A stretch of DNA of 64,000 nt from contig JACDTU010000006.1 of the NCBI GenBank assembly GCA_022376465.1, positions 1,426,001-1,490,000 of the forward strand. The letters run 5' to 3'. How positions within the stretch are numbered: position 1 is the stretch's first letter; each line of letters opens with the position of its first letter. Positions 1-11,465 of this stretch are shown piece after piece. The notes below the pieces were generated by a model. That model was given only the letters and a program-made list of their open reading frames with translations, had not been told where the DNA came from and did not search any database. Position numbers and translations under genes: made by a program. The stretch comes from Cubamyces lactineus (lineage: Eukaryota > Basidiomycota > Agaricomycetes > Polyporales > Polyporaceae).

Positions 1-204
1 ACCGCGCTCGACCCCTCCGCGTCGTCCGTGTCCCCGACCGGCGGGGCGTCGGCGCCCGCAGGCAAGTTCCCCGACGTCGTCTGGCGCGTGTCGTGGTCGC
101 TTGCGGGCAACATCCTCGCGGTCAGTTGCGGGGATGGTAAAGTCACGCTTTGGAAGGAGAATTTGAAGGGCGTATGGGAGTGTGTGAGCGACATGACGAG
201 TTGA
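1..204 (+). CDS. SEC13: SEC13 homologue, C-terminal end only (COPII coat / nuclear pore WD40 protein)
   Basis: The window opens inside the last exon; frame 1 runs from base 1 to a TGA at 202-204 (67 codons). Sec13 is a WD40 beta-propeller that forms the outer COPII cage with Sec31 and also sits in the Nup84/Nup107 nuclear-pore complex. The visible piece is the last blade and tail. The segment [20 protein letters not shown] followed by [11 protein letters not shown] matches the characteristic Sec13 C-terminus, and it is preceded by a Ser/Pro/Ala-rich loop. The start and upstream exons lie outside the window. The call rests on a strong family-specific motif but on a short stretch. Confidence 0.85.
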   Translation, partial: TALDPSASSVSPTGGASAPAGKFPDVVWRVSWSLAGNILAVSCGDGKVTLWKENLKGVWECVSDMTS

Positions 205-670
205 ACGTCGACCCGTGCGAGAGGCGACTTGCAAGCGGCGCGGATGTGTGGGGCTAGGAGTGGTGCTGTACTATTGGAGGTAGCCGGTGTATAGGTCGTT
301 CTAGGTGATGAATGCAGGCACACTCGTTTCTCGTGTCCTCCCGGAACTGTACATACTTCTGAGTAGGCATCGTTGTTGGGGTGCTACGGATGTATGATAA
401 TGCATTCCGAGACAACGCTCTTCGCGGTTCAAAGTGCCATTGGGAATTAGCTACTGTCGACGCCGGCGCATTGATGTGTTTCATTCTTCTACGGCTTCTA
501 CATCATATGTACTGAACCGGAAGCCACGAACCACCTCAATACTGGAATCAAACGTAGTCCCATGGTCGATACAATTCACTGCCATGCTTAAAGTATGTAC
601 TATGAATTCCCAGCCTAAGGGGGTACAGACATAACACTCTGCCGGATCCTTTCCTGCCCATTTGAACGTC
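205..670. other. Intergenic, SEC13 to FunK1-A (convergent)
   Basis: These are the 3' flanks of two convergent genes. No gene, RNA or repeat is seen. Confidence 0.5.
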
Positions 671-3469
671 TCAAGCCTGTGCTCTCCCCGCCGCCGTCTC
701 CTCCTTGCGAGCTGCCTTCTTAGCCGCCCTCTTCTCTTTGCGAGCTGCCTTCTTGGCCGCCCTCTTCTCTTTGCGGGCTGCCTTCTTAGCCGCCTTCTTC
801 TCCTCGCGGGCTGCCTTCTCAGCCGCCTTCTTCTCCTTGCGGGCTGCCTTCTCGGCTTCACGCTGCTCGACTACCTTCATAACATTCTGGATAACGGTCT
901 TGATCGCCTCCCTAGTGAGGATCTTTCTCATCGGCGCCATGCGGCGGGTGAAGGCACCTGGCTGAGAAGCGTTGTGGTCAATGTGATCATCGTAGGTATG
1001 GTCATTGCCGGTAGCGTCGTTGGCGGTATGGCCTTTGCCAGTATGATCTTTGCCGGTGTTGTCGTTTGCGTCAGTCTGATCATGAGCGACATCGGAGTCG
1101 GTGTCATCAGTGTCGTCATCGTCATCGTCGTCGTCGTCGCTGTCGCTGTCGGTATCATCGCGCCCATAGGCATTGAGAATAAGGAGACGGAACTCTCTGA
1201 TGAGGACGGGAATGCCGAAGTGTTTGAACCGTTTGGTGACAGGCGGACGCTTACGATCAAGCTTCCCATTGAAGAGGAGTGAGGTTTTGACCTGGGAAAT
1301 TAGGCAGAGATTGAGCTTCGATATTTTCGTAGTACTGGTTGTCTCCGGTTGAGCCTTTGAGCCACGACTCGCATTCGACGGAGGCTGTGATGCCTGACTT
1401 TTCGACTGGCCCTTGGCGAACTCCCACTGATTGAGGAAATCATCGATCCGTGTTTGTAATTTTGGTTCTTCGAAGTAGTCGACCCTCATAGTACACCACA
1501 ATGCAACCCAGAACAGGGACTCGTAGTCGTGATGAAGCTCATGGAGAACATGAGGGTCGCCCGGGTGGAGCGCTAGGTCTTCCAGGAGTTCTCGTGCCAT
1601 GAAGGGTAGAGTCCCTGTGCGATGCTTCGCTGTCGGGCCTCGTGGTGTCCCATCGTCGTTGAGCATGACAGCGAGATCGAAGTCGGTCAAGATGAAGTCC
1701 GCACGACCCCCAGTCTCATCGCACATGATATTCGACATGCTGACGTCCCGGTGAAGGATCTTTGCGTCATGGCGGAGACGGTGCAGGCCTGCAAGTTGGA
1801 CGGTCAGTGTTGTCTTTCCATGGCGCGCTCGAAGGGGGCTTACACTCAGATATTTCATCCACCATCCGGATCAGATCCCGTGGGTGCTTGTGTAGTCGCT
1901 GTTTCAGGGGTGTATACATCTTGACTACGATGATCCGTGCCACCCGATTCTCGTAGTTGTAGAACGCGCCGCAGTGCTTCACCACGCGGGCGCGGATGCC
2001 ATCCTGCAGGGACTCGATATCGAAAAGATCGTGGCGGCCGTAGACGGTAGGAATGTGGGGCACCCCTTTCACCCGGGCCGCTGCGATAAGCTCATCCTCT
2101 GCAGTTCGAGACGTCACTTGATATGAGAGCTTTGCGACAATGCGCTCAGCAGGCCCCTGGCCCGCGAACGGCGGGTTGGCTTGAGCAGCATAGACAACTG
2201 TTCGACGTCCGACGAGAGCGTATTGCGAGTATACACACTCTTTGAATGTGACGCGATGTTGCATACCGTCTGCCGCGGAGCCTTCGGGAATGTCGAAAGA
2301 GCAATCCTGGAGAGTGCCAGCAAACAGAAGATTGTTCGTCAACGTGCCCTCAGGAAGAATCAGCCGTGGGATCACTCCCCAGCCTGTTGCATCCGACGTT
2401 CAAGTGCGACTACGGCAGCGACGAAGTCCGCAAAGTCCTGCACTAGGCACAGGCCACCGTCCGACATGACGATGCCGCAGGGATCGATGTACCAGAAGGT
2501 GACGGCGGTCCCACATACGGTAATCGCAAGGGAGCTGAGACGTGCCCCCTGTGAGTGATTCACGATGAGAAGGGCGCCGTTCAGGGCCTGTAAACCCGCT
2601 TCGAGCTCCGCGTGTCGAAGGGCAGACATCTTTGGCAATGCTGTATCTGAATGAACCTGGTCATTCTTAGACACCTTGGGTTTCTTGGAGGAACCTTCTT
2701 CATCTTGGGATGTGCCCGCACGACGCTTGATGGACGAACGCGCATGACGCGCTGCCTCGCCGACAGACGCCGTGCGAGTGGACGATGTCGCGCCTGACGA
2801 TGTTTCATGGGGATCCTGAGTGTTCTGGTGCATGCAATCAGCGACACGTAAAGAACAGTGCGCGATACTGCACTGGGTGGAACTTGCACAATACTTGATC
2901 TTGCCTCGCGTTGCCTTTGTCGCCCCATTCGACTTCACTTCCAACGTCAGCAGCAACGTCACCCAATACACCTGATCTGAGTTCTTGGCCCAGACGATAT
3001 CTGGATAGCGTGCGCTGTCTGTCTGCCAATCCTCGAGCTTCTTCGTAGAAGACCGCATTGGCCCGACTGTCAAGGGCGCTTTTTCGTCGCGTCTGATGCA
3101 GCGAATGTCGACGGCGCCAGGTCGTCTGTGATTTGACAACGTCGCTGCCCTGCTACGAATGCGGTCCAGGAGCATGATGAACGGGTCATACATGTCGGGC
3201 TCGGCTTTCACAGTGCGTATCTTGCGGAGGGAGCTGTCTATCTCCTCATCGGTGTGCCAGGCTTGATCCGCGACCTCTCTATTGACTGAAGCGAGGACAC
3301 CGGAGTCTAGCCCTAGAACAGTCTCCAGCCACAGTTTGGTTGGGACGCGATGTGCCATGTAGATCACGTCCTCATTCAGGAAGTTGTGCACTGGCAATCC
3401 GTACTCGGATGCGTGCGAGGGCAATGGCTCGAAAGCAGTAGCGAGGTCAGAGCTGGCCAATTCGACCAT
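671..3469 (-). CDS. FunK1-type protein kinase A (one apparent frameshift)
   Basis: FunK1 kinases are a fungal-specific protein-kinase family greatly expanded in Agaricomycetes; their substrates are unknown. Two exons are inferred: 3469-1844, then 1788-671, with a GT-AG intron at 1843-1789 placed by comparison with copy B. The ATG at 3469 (protein begins MVELASSDL) is preferred because upstream in-frame starts are non-ATG. The C-terminal lobe has the catalytic loop ILHRDVSMSNIM (HRD and Asn) and LTDFDLAVM, where DFD replaces the usual DFG. After the kinase come an Asp-rich stretch and a repetitive Lys/Ala/Glu/Arg tail of the KKAARKEKRAA type. The frame breaks near 2374: reading changes between ...MQQAGE and VIPRLILPEG, one base short. 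With one base restored the exons total 915 codons. Copy B lies inverted at 8838-11163. The frame break could be a real lesion or an assembly error. Confidence 0.8.
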
Positions 3470-3665
3470 GTCGTCGCGGGGGTAGAGCGCACACTGCCCG
3501 AGGAGTGGAAGGAGGGGCAGCACTAGCCACCGGGAACAAATAAAGCTAAGCAATCAGATCTCGATTAGGGCGCCTAAATTTCCGAGTTCTGCCCTGGCGC
3601 GGATTCGCCACCGACTCTCAACTCTTGTTCACCGTCCGCGACGTCGAGCTCGGTTGCGGGTGAAG
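3470..3665. promoter_or_regulatory. Divergent promoter region of FunK1-A and MEF1
   Basis: These 196 bases separate the head-to-head starts of FunK1-A and MEF1, so both promoters must lie here or overlap the neighbouring gene. No clear TATA box is seen. Confidence 0.4.
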
Positions 3666-6449
3666 ATGTTGAGCTCAAACATCTTCCAGGTCTGTCTCAG
3701 GACAAGACCATACGCTCGCGCTCCCGTCTCTATCGCATGGACACTATCAGCGCGCAGACACGCTGCCACGGCTGCTGCTGTCAAACCCACGGAAACCACT
3801 CAAGATGCAGTCAAGGAGTACCCCGTCTTCGAACTCACTGACGAGGACAAAAGGCGTCTCAAGTACCAGCGGAACATCGGTGTCTCGGCGCATATTGACT
3901 CTGGCAAGACTACGCTTACGGAACGGATATTGTATTACACTGGCCGGATTCGGGAAATCCATGAGGTGTGTAATCCACTCTAAGACTCGACGCACAGTAC
4001 ATATACCGGCTATACCACGTAGGTTCGAGGTCGTGATAACGTCGGTGCCAAGATGGACAGCATGGAGCTTGAGCGGGAGAAAGGCATCACTATCCAGAGT
4101 GCCGCCACGTTCTGCGACTGGGTTGCAACTATGCCGGCTACTGGTGACAAGGAGAAATACGCCATCAACATCATTGATACCCCAGGTACGTGCATGTCTA
4201 GTTCTCAACATGGTTATGTTGCGAGCCACTCTTCACGCTGGGCTAACGCCATTGCAGGTCACGTCGATTTCACTATCGAAGTAGAGCGGGCTCTCCGTGT
4301 CCTGGACGGTGCTATCCTGGTCCTCTGTGCGGTGGCAGGCGTACAGAGTCAAACTACGACGGTTGACAGGCAAATGCGGCGGTACAACGTCCCTAGGATC
4401 TCGTTCATCAACAAGATGGACCGGTACGTGAGCAACATGCACGACTTCGTGCTTCTACTGAGTATCTGGTCGGCAGACCTGGTGCCAACCCCTGGCGTGT
4501 CATCAATCAAATCCGGCAAAAGCTCAAGATCAGTGCTGCCGCCGTCCAGGTTCCCATTGGTGTCGAGGACGACCTTCGTGGGGTTGTGGACCTCGTACGC
4601 TGGAAGGCGATCTACAACGAAGGCGAGAAGGGCAATAAGGTCGTCGAGTCTGACGAGATACCCGCAGAGGTTCTTGAGCTGGCCAAGGAAAAGCGTCGCG
4701 AACTTGTCGAACAACTAGCGGAAGTCGACGACGAGATTGGCGAACTGCTGATCATGGACGAAGAGCCCAACACCCAGCAACTCGCCGAGGCGATCCGCCG
4801 TGCGACGATTAGCCTAAAGTTCTCCCCGGTCTTCCTCGGCTCTGCGATCAAGAACACTGCGGTTCAGCCCATGCTTGATGGTGTTTGTGCTTACCTGCCC
4901 ACTCCCTCGGAGACCAGGGTTGTTGCGCACGACACTTCCCTCCCCGCGTCCGCACCCCCAGTCGAGCTGCAGCCTGCTTCCGCCGCACCGCTTGTTGCCC
5001 TCGCGTTCAAGTTGGAAGAGGGCCGCTTCGGTCAGTTGACGTACATGCGCGTATACCAAGGCACCATGCGCAAGGGCCAGTTCATCTACCACGCTCGCAC
5101 CGGCAAGAAGGTCAAGGTTCCCCGTCTCGTGCGCATGCACAGTAACGAGATGGAGGATATTCAAGAGATTGGCCCTGGTGAGATCTGCGCCATCTTCGGT
5201 ATTGACTGCGCGTCTGGCGACACCTTTACGGACGGTTCGACGAACTTTTCCATGGTGAGTATGCACATATCGGGCCGTGTTCGTGTGCTGATATACTTGT
5301 AGACCTCCATGTATGTCCCGGAGCCGTCATCTCGTTGGCACTTAAGCCCGTCGGCGCAGAAACTCCCAACTTCTCTCGCGCGTTGAATCGTTTCCAGAAG
5401 GAGGATCCGACATTCCGCGTACATATTGACAAGGAGAGCAAGGAGGTAAGAGGATCTTTGACCACCATGCGGCGGTCTCAGCTTATCGGCCTGTAGACGA
5501 TCATCTCCGGCATGGGTGAACTCCATCTGGAAATCTACGTCGAGCGCATGAAGCGTGAGTACAATGTCGAGTGCACTACCGGCAAGCCTCGTGTCGCATT
5601 CCGTGAGACCATCACGCAGCGTGCGGACTTCTTCTACACGCACAAGAAGCAGACGGGTGGTGCTGGACAGTACGCGCGTGTCATCGGCTTCGTTGAGCCT
5701 ATGCAGATGAACGAGGAGACGGGCAAGGACATCGAGTTCGTCAACCAAGTCATGGGTGGCAACATTCCATCCAACTACATCCCAGCTTGCGAGAAGGTAT
5801 ACCAACACAGCATTCCGCCTGCACCGACTGCGTTGCTGAACATTTATTGTCTTGTCAGGGATTCTACGAGGCATTGGAGAAGGGGTCGCTGTCTGGTAAC
5901 CCCGTCTGCGGCTGCCGCCTCGTTCTCAACGATGGTCTCGCACACTCTGTCGATTCGTCGGAGTTGGCGTTCAGGCTAGCGACTATTGGTGCATTCCGCG
6001 AAATCTACAGCGCTGCCAAGCCGATCATCCTCGAGCCGATCATGACCGTCGAGGTCGTCGCACCTTCCGAGTTCCAGAGTAAGTGCCACTGTCCCTCACA
6101 TTGCGTTAATCCAGTTCGATGGCTGATGTATACGCAGGTGCTGTGATTGGTGGCCTCAACCAGCGTCGCGGCACGATCGTGGACAGCGAGGTGCGGGAGG
6201 ACGAGTTCACCTGTGTGGCTGAGGTCGCTTTGAACGACATGTTCGGGTATTCGAGTCATCTCCGTGGCATTACCCAAGGCAAAGGTAATTTTCTTGCATG
6301 ATGCGTGTTTGATCTACGAGCTAACATGATTGCACCCCTCAACAGGCGAATTCAGCATGGAGTACAAGACTCACCAGCCTGTGCTTCCCCAAGTCCAGGC
6401 CGAGCTTGAGGCTGCGTACAAGAAGTCCATTGGTCAAGTCAAAAAGTAG
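3666..6449 (+). CDS. MEF1: Mitochondrial translation elongation factor G (mtEF-G1), 9 exons
   Basis: This GTPase moves tRNA and mRNA through the mitochondrial ribosome. The ATG at 3666 gives a typical Arg/Ser/Ala-rich mitochondrial presequence ([20 protein letters not shown]). Visible motifs are [20 protein letters not shown] (P-loop), the switch I region ending in RGITIQ-like [19 protein letters not shown] across an intron (G3), FINKMDR (G4), and the domain IV/V segments [11 protein letters not shown] and [15 protein letters not shown]. Exons: 3666-3965, 4023-4185, 4258-4423, 4477-5254, 5303-5445, 5497-5796, 5859-6078, 6138-6284, 6346-6449; introns 48-72 nt. Exon 5 is one base short: after VPEP, near 5326, the frame must shift to recover ISLALKP. 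With one base added the CDS is 774 codons, the normal family length. In so conserved a gene an assembly error is the likelier cause. Confidence 0.95.
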
Positions 6450-7154
6450 TCTCTCCATGATCCCGTAACTGGCTGCGACCCGCTCTCTGCCGTGTCACAT
6501 CATGGGCACTAGGAGCGAGTGATCCACAATGGTCCTCGTGCTTACCCACTAATCCTGCATCTTCCCCTCTTCCCCCTCCTCTCCATTATTGCATTGTCTC
6601 ATGCTCATCGCGCACGCTACTTACGGATCTCGTATAATCACCTGTAGACTCAGCATGGTATAGGGCCACAGCTTAAATATGCACACGATAGAATCTCCTG
6701 AAAGCTCACATCCGCTGCGAGTGTTGATGATGTGCGTGAACATACTACGAGTAGAATGAAGGCGATCAGATTCTGGTTGAAGCTGCTCTTGAGTGCAATA
6801 CACTATCAATGTAGATGGACCAACGCGCTGAAACTACATGCGTAGACACGGCTGTCCGTATCGAGTTTGCGCCGAGTCTTGTGGTAGTCTTCACATCAGA
6901 TGAGTATTGCGAGGTTCGAGTCCTTCGGTAGAAGATATCACGGACTTGCTTCCAACATATGAATTAGTCAATTGTAGTGAACTCGGCTCATGAACGACGT
7001 CTGTCATGTACACAGCCATATGTGCCTACGATTCCGACTCACCTAACGATCGTGTATATACGGGCATTTACGGACAATACGATCGTAGAAGGGTCGATAC
7101 CCTTGCACAAGCGTAGTATATGCACAGCGGCCGGCTGCGGCCAAGCCAGTATCA
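6450..7154. other. Intergenic, MEF1 to NSE3 (convergent)
   Basis: Shared 3'-flanking DNA between two convergent genes, with pyrimidine-rich stretches just after MEF1. No credible ORF or RNA is seen. Confidence 0.5.
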
Positions 7155-8537
7155 CTAACGGACATCTGCAAGCGGAGCCCCGGCTGCAGCACGTTCGACA
7201 CCCCTGAAGACCAACTGCACCCGTTTCTGCGTCGCCTCATCGTCGGGCGCGCTCACCGCGTCCTCATCCCCGTCATCCTCCCGGGGCGCACGGCCATGAA
7301 CTCGGCCACAAATTGCGCACCGCACGTTCGCCCACTTCCGCCGCTGCTCGCGGCCCCAGCGCCACTCGTAGGCGGCAAGCACGCTGTCGTCGTGCGCCCC
7401 CGCCGCGGCTTGCGTTCCGTGTTGTGACGCGCGGGCGCGTTTTGGGGCCCTCGCGCATTGCCAAGGCGGACCTTCTCGAGATAGCCCTGTCGCGTGAGCT
7501 GCGAGAGGTACGCATCCAGAGTGAGGTTCTGGTTTGTCGACTGGCTACTGAGCGGGATGGATGCGTTCGCAGGGAGCTGTAGACGTTTCAGAATGGCGTG
7601 GAGGTCGTCTGACTAGAGCGTCAGTGGTGGGATTTGGTTCAGGACACAAAGGGAAGCTCACTATCATTGATACTTCTCCCTTCTACGAGGATCAGAGCGA
7701 GGATCACGTAGAGGATGCCGACTGATGCAAGCTGGTCAGAGCTGTGCCACGCGACAATACTTCCAGTCGAGCGAGTGCCAACTGGGTTGTCGTCCTCGGC
7801 GAACTCCTCGTTCTCATCCGGAAACTCGACCTGCTCGAGCTCTCGGATGTCGGGGTCGGGGGCAGTCGCTCTCTGGATAAGGGAAGGGTCCAGAAGTGAC
7901 CTTAGAATGTAGCTCTTCGTCCCCGTAGATGCCGCTGTTCGGACCGTTAGGCGTCGTGTAGGGGCTGCAGACCGGCATCGCGACGCACCTTTCTTCTTAA
8001 CGCCGGCGTTTTTCAGCATTTCAGCGTCTTTCTGGCTGATATCTGCATCTTGCGATGTTGAATGTAGCTCCACAAGTTCCATGCCAAAAGTTCTCTTCAG
8101 GATATCATTCGCAGCGGCAAATACCATATTGAAAGAGCGTGAATTTGACCCAAGCACTGTTCGGGACAGTTACACACTGCGTCCGGAAGACGCAGATAGA
8201 GCATGGAGCGAACCTTTCTTTGATATTTCGTCTCTCTTCAATGGTATCCGTCGTTGCTCATGGAATAATGCCAGTCGCACTAGGTCTCTTGCTTTCCGTT
8301 CGATATCCTGTCGCAGGCATTCAAGATCAGCTTCACATGGATTGTGCTACGGCTTACCTGCTGCGCCTTGTCTGCTGGTATGTCTTCATCTCCTCCATCT
8401 TCGTAGGCGTTCTCTTGTTCCTCTTCTTCGTGGTCCTCCGCACGCGTTCTACGCGCGCGACCACCCTGGGTTCCCCGCGGTGGCTGTGATTGGGAGGCCT
8501 GCGATGGGCGTTGTGATCTCGCTGGCTGTCGTGCCAT
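7155..8537 (-). CDS. NSE3: Non-SMC element 3 homologue (MAGE-domain subunit of the SMC5/6 complex)
   Basis: Nse3 is the MAGE/winged-helix subunit of the Nse1-Nse3-Nse4 module of the SMC5/6 DNA-repair complex. I infer five exons: 8537-8358, 8307-8214, 8156-7989, 7934-7662, 7608-7155 (introns 50-57 nt). Exon 1 is an Arg/Glu-rich tail. MAGE-homology motifs follow in order: DIERKARDLVRLALFHEQRR, RDEISKKVLG, FNMVFAAANDILKRTFGMEL, KSYILRSLLDP, GILYVILALILVEGRSI, AILKRLQL and QGYLEKVRLGN. In exon 5 the conserved C-terminus (YEWRWG, PRAAAEVGERAVR, FVAEFMAV, then RGVERAAAGAPLADVR) is spread over all three frames. Four single-base losses, at about 7445, 7352, 7314 and 7282, would restore it, and the corrected total (391 codons) is a multiple of three. 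Gene identity is solid; the C-terminal frame breaks could be assembly errors or decay. Confidence 0.85.
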
Positions 8538-8837
8538 AGTCTAGCTCAGGATTGCAGAATCTGTTATGCACGGCTGAACGTTTGTGCGGTATGTGTCGGC
8601 ACTAGGAGACTATCGTGCTCGTGGTGGGAGAAGAGAGAGACAAGACGCGTGCTCGAGTCTCGACGCGTCGCGCGTAATTTGCTAAGCGCCAGGGTCCGCG
8701 CTAGTCACGTGCGGCCCGATTGGCCAAGCGAGCAAGCGGCGAGCTCTGCTGGCTGTCACCGACCACCATCTGCTCCGTTGGCGTAGTGTTGGACGACGTT
8801 CCGATTGACCTCACGGTTGACTTTGTACTGCACTATT
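8538..8837. promoter_or_regulatory. Divergent promoter region of NSE3 and FunK1-B
   Basis: This 300-base gap separates head-to-head starts. It is GC-rich with CpG-containing motifs (CGACGCGTCGCGCG near 8660) and a CCAAT-like GATTGGCC near 8719. No TATA box is obvious. Confidence 0.35.
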
Positions 8838-11163
8838 ATGGACACGCTAGAATTTCAAGAATTGCGCTCCTGCTTCTCCGCTGCGAACACACGTTCTAGG
8901 ACTCAAGTCGTACCCACGGACTTCTGGCTGGATGTTGTGCTTGGACTTGACGCGGGTACCCGCAGTCGTTTCAGCAAACTTGTGATGGAGGGTGGATGGC
9001 AAAGCCACTCAGGTGTTGCCGACTCCTTACGCAAGATACAAGGCTGGCAAAACGACTCGGAGCCTGAGTTTGAGGATGACATTCTGGGCACGTTGGCGGC
9101 CCAAATCCTTGACATTTTCAGAGTGGTAGAGCTGCCATCTGTCTCCGTAAGATGCTCTTATTCTGTGGTGACTGCGGGCCGCTCACGAAGGCCTATAGGA
9201 ATCTCATGCAGCTCGCACAACGACGATAGAGTCGGTACCCCGTGGCAGCGATGCAATCTGATAGTCAGACAATTGCTAGATCGCGTGAGGATGCGCCGGG
9301 TCATACCCACACGTCAATGAAACGTGGCGCGTGCACCTCTCATGACGATGACGGTCCCTCAAAGAGATTGAAATATCATCTCATCTCAGAGACGCGTCTC
9401 TTGGATACGGGACACGGGAATCCCCCACGCACCTCTGGCAATGCGGGATGACAAGGGAACCCGCCTAAGCTCTGTGGCGTTGACGCTGAACAAGCACTAC
9501 CGTGACGTTCTGGTACATGGACCCGTGCGGCGTGGTCGTCTCAGCACCGGCCTGTGCCTGCTGAACAACTTCGCCGACTTCGCCGCTGCTGTGATCGCCC
9601 TCAAGCGCCTGGAAACATCAGGCCAAGAAGTCGTCCCAGGTCTTATTTTCCAGACGGAAAGTCTGCACGCGATCTTGTCCTCGCCGGCACTCTCCAGGGC
9701 TGCTCTTTCGACATTCCCAGAGACTCTGCCGTGGATCGCATGCAACACCGTGTCACATTCGGAGAGTGCATCTACTCGCAAGGAGCTGTCGTCGGACGTC
9801 GGACCGTCGTCTACACAGGTCAGGCGGAGCCTCAGTTCGATGGCAGAGGACCTGCGGAATGCATCGCCGTAAAGCTCTCGTATCAAGTGACATCTCGGAC
9901 GGCCGAGCATGAACTCATCGAACAGGCCCGCGAGAAGAATGTGCCCCACATCCCCACCGTTTACGGCCATCACGACCTCTTCGATCTCGAGTCCCTGCAA
10001 GATGGCATCCGCGCTCGTGTGGTGAAGCACTGCGGTGCGTTTCACAACTACGAGAATCGGGTGGCACGAATCATCGTGGTCAAGATGTATACTCCCCTGC
10101 TACAGCGACTCCGCGAGGAACCCCTGGATTTAGTCCGGATGGTGGACCACATCTCCGAGTGTAAGCTGCCTTCTATTCTACGGTGAACGCATCGCTTACC
10201 GCTCAACTCGCAGGTCTTCACCGTCTCCGCCACGACGCAAAGATCCTTCACCGGGACGTCAGCGTATCGAACATCATGTGCGACGAGACCGATGGTCGTG
10301 TGAAGTTCATCTTGACCGACTTCGACCTCGCTGTCATGCTCAACGACGACGGTTTGCCGACAGGCCCAACAGCCAAGCATCACACGGGTACTCTGCCCTT
10401 CATGGCGGAGCAACTCCTGGACGATCTAGCATTTCACCCAGATCGCCCGCAAGTTCTCCATGAGCTCCATCACGATTACGAGTCCCTGTATTGGGTCGCG
10501 TTGTGGTGTACGATGAAGGCTGATTACGACAAGCAGGAGGCGGAGTTCCAGAAACGTATTGATCAGTTTCTCACTCAATGGGAGCTCGCCGAGGGTCATC
10601 CAAGAAGTCAGGCCTCAGAAACTTCGGATGCCAGTCGTGACTCAAATGATCAACCGGAGACGATGAGTACGACGACGATATCAAAGCTCAATCTCTTTGC
10701 AATTGCCCAGACAAAAACCGGTCTCATCCTTCAAGGAAAGATTGGCGGTGAGTATCCGCCGATCACGAAGCAGTTCCAACACGCCGGCATATACGAACTT
10801 CTCAACAGCTTCCGCTTCCTTCTTGCGAACGCCTATGGGCGCGACTCATTTGTTGCAGCTGCCCTACACCGTACGGGGTTCGCGGATGATCCTAGAGAAG
10901 CAGGAGCAGACAAGGTCGAGGAGGCCAACAAGTCCGACGACGACGATTTCGGGACTCTACCGGAAGGTGAGAACGTGAAGAAGGCCAGCATGGGCACGCC
11001 TATGCGCGACATCACCACCAGAGAGGCCATCAAGGAGGTGATACTGGAAGCCAAGAAGGCGAAGAAGGCAGCGGAGAAGGCGAAGAAGGCAGCGGAGAAG
11101 GCGAAGAAGGCAGCGGAGAAGGTGGACAAGACAGCGGAGGAGGTGGAACAGACAGCGGAATGA
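8838..11163 (+). pseudogene. FunK1-type protein kinase B (decayed inverted paralogue of A)
   Basis: This is the same family and layout as FunK1-A, in the opposite orientation. The ATG at 8838 begins MDTLEFQELRS, and the N-terminal FWLDVVLGLDAG matches LWLETVLGLDSG of A. The kinase part is well kept: AKILHRDVSVSNIMC, LTDFDLAVML, GTLPFMAEQLL and LHELHHDYESLYWVALWCTM. A GT-AG intron at 10161-10213 joins SE to CLHRLRHDAK. Frame changes are seen between about 9200 and 9660. The segment equivalent to VTFWYIDPCG of A lies in another frame near 9500-9540, and the frame shifts again at CTTATTTTCC near 9648. The N-terminal half is also shorter than in A. The C-terminus is a KKAAEKA repeat (about 11047-11130). 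I infer a pseudogene, but some breaks may be sequencing errors. Confidence 0.75.
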
Positions 11164-11387
11164 ACAGGCATTGAGGGGCCTGAGGGGATGCGGTCACTTG
11201 TCTGAGCAGCTCGCGGCGAACCTATGGGTAGCGTTTGACTCCAGTAGTACGATGGATTGTACCTGTGGGAACAATAGGAACACTAGACGTCGAGTTGGTA
11301 TATGCTGACTGATACACTGCTATCAGTTCCGAGTCGTGAAGGCATCGTTTGAGCGGCAAAGTCACTCAGAGAACTTGTATCGCCATC
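11164..11387. other. 3' flank of FunK1-B / 5' flank of tRNA-Phe
   Basis: No gene is seen between the kinase stop and the tRNA. Confidence 0.4.
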
Positions 11388-11460
11388 GCCGGGATAGCTC
11401 AGCTGGGAGAGCAACAGACTGAAGTTCTGGAGGTCGCGTGTTCAATCCACGCTCCTGGCA
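11388..11460 (+). tRNA. tRNA-Phe (GAA), intronless
   Basis: These 73 bases fold as a cloverleaf. The acceptor GCCGGGA pairs with TCCTGGC (one G-U pair), with discriminator A. The D arm is GCTC/GAGC. The anticodon loop CTGAAGT gives anticodon GAA, on a stem with one mismatch at its base. The T arm GCGTG/CACGC carries loop TTCAATC. The A box (TAGCTCAGCTGGG) and B box (GTGTTCAATCCAC) are intact. A T-run at 11461-11465 follows immediately and serves as the Pol III terminator. No intron is present. Confidence 0.93.
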
Positions 11461-11465
11461 TTTTT
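11461..11465 (+). terminator. Pol III T-run terminator of tRNA-Phe
   Basis: TTTTT directly follows the discriminator base of the tRNA. Confidence 0.7.

Noticed and set aside
662..1282. Long plus-strand ORFs opposite the FunK1-A tail (Leu/Val-rich)
   Set aside because: They are the complement of the repetitive Lys/Ala tail and Asp-rich stretch of FunK1-A; the kinase frame explains the bias.
3470..3553. Longer FunK1-A N-terminus with a signal-peptide-like Leu-rich stretch
   Set aside because: The frame upstream of 3469 starts with TTG, not ATG, and copy B has no such extension.
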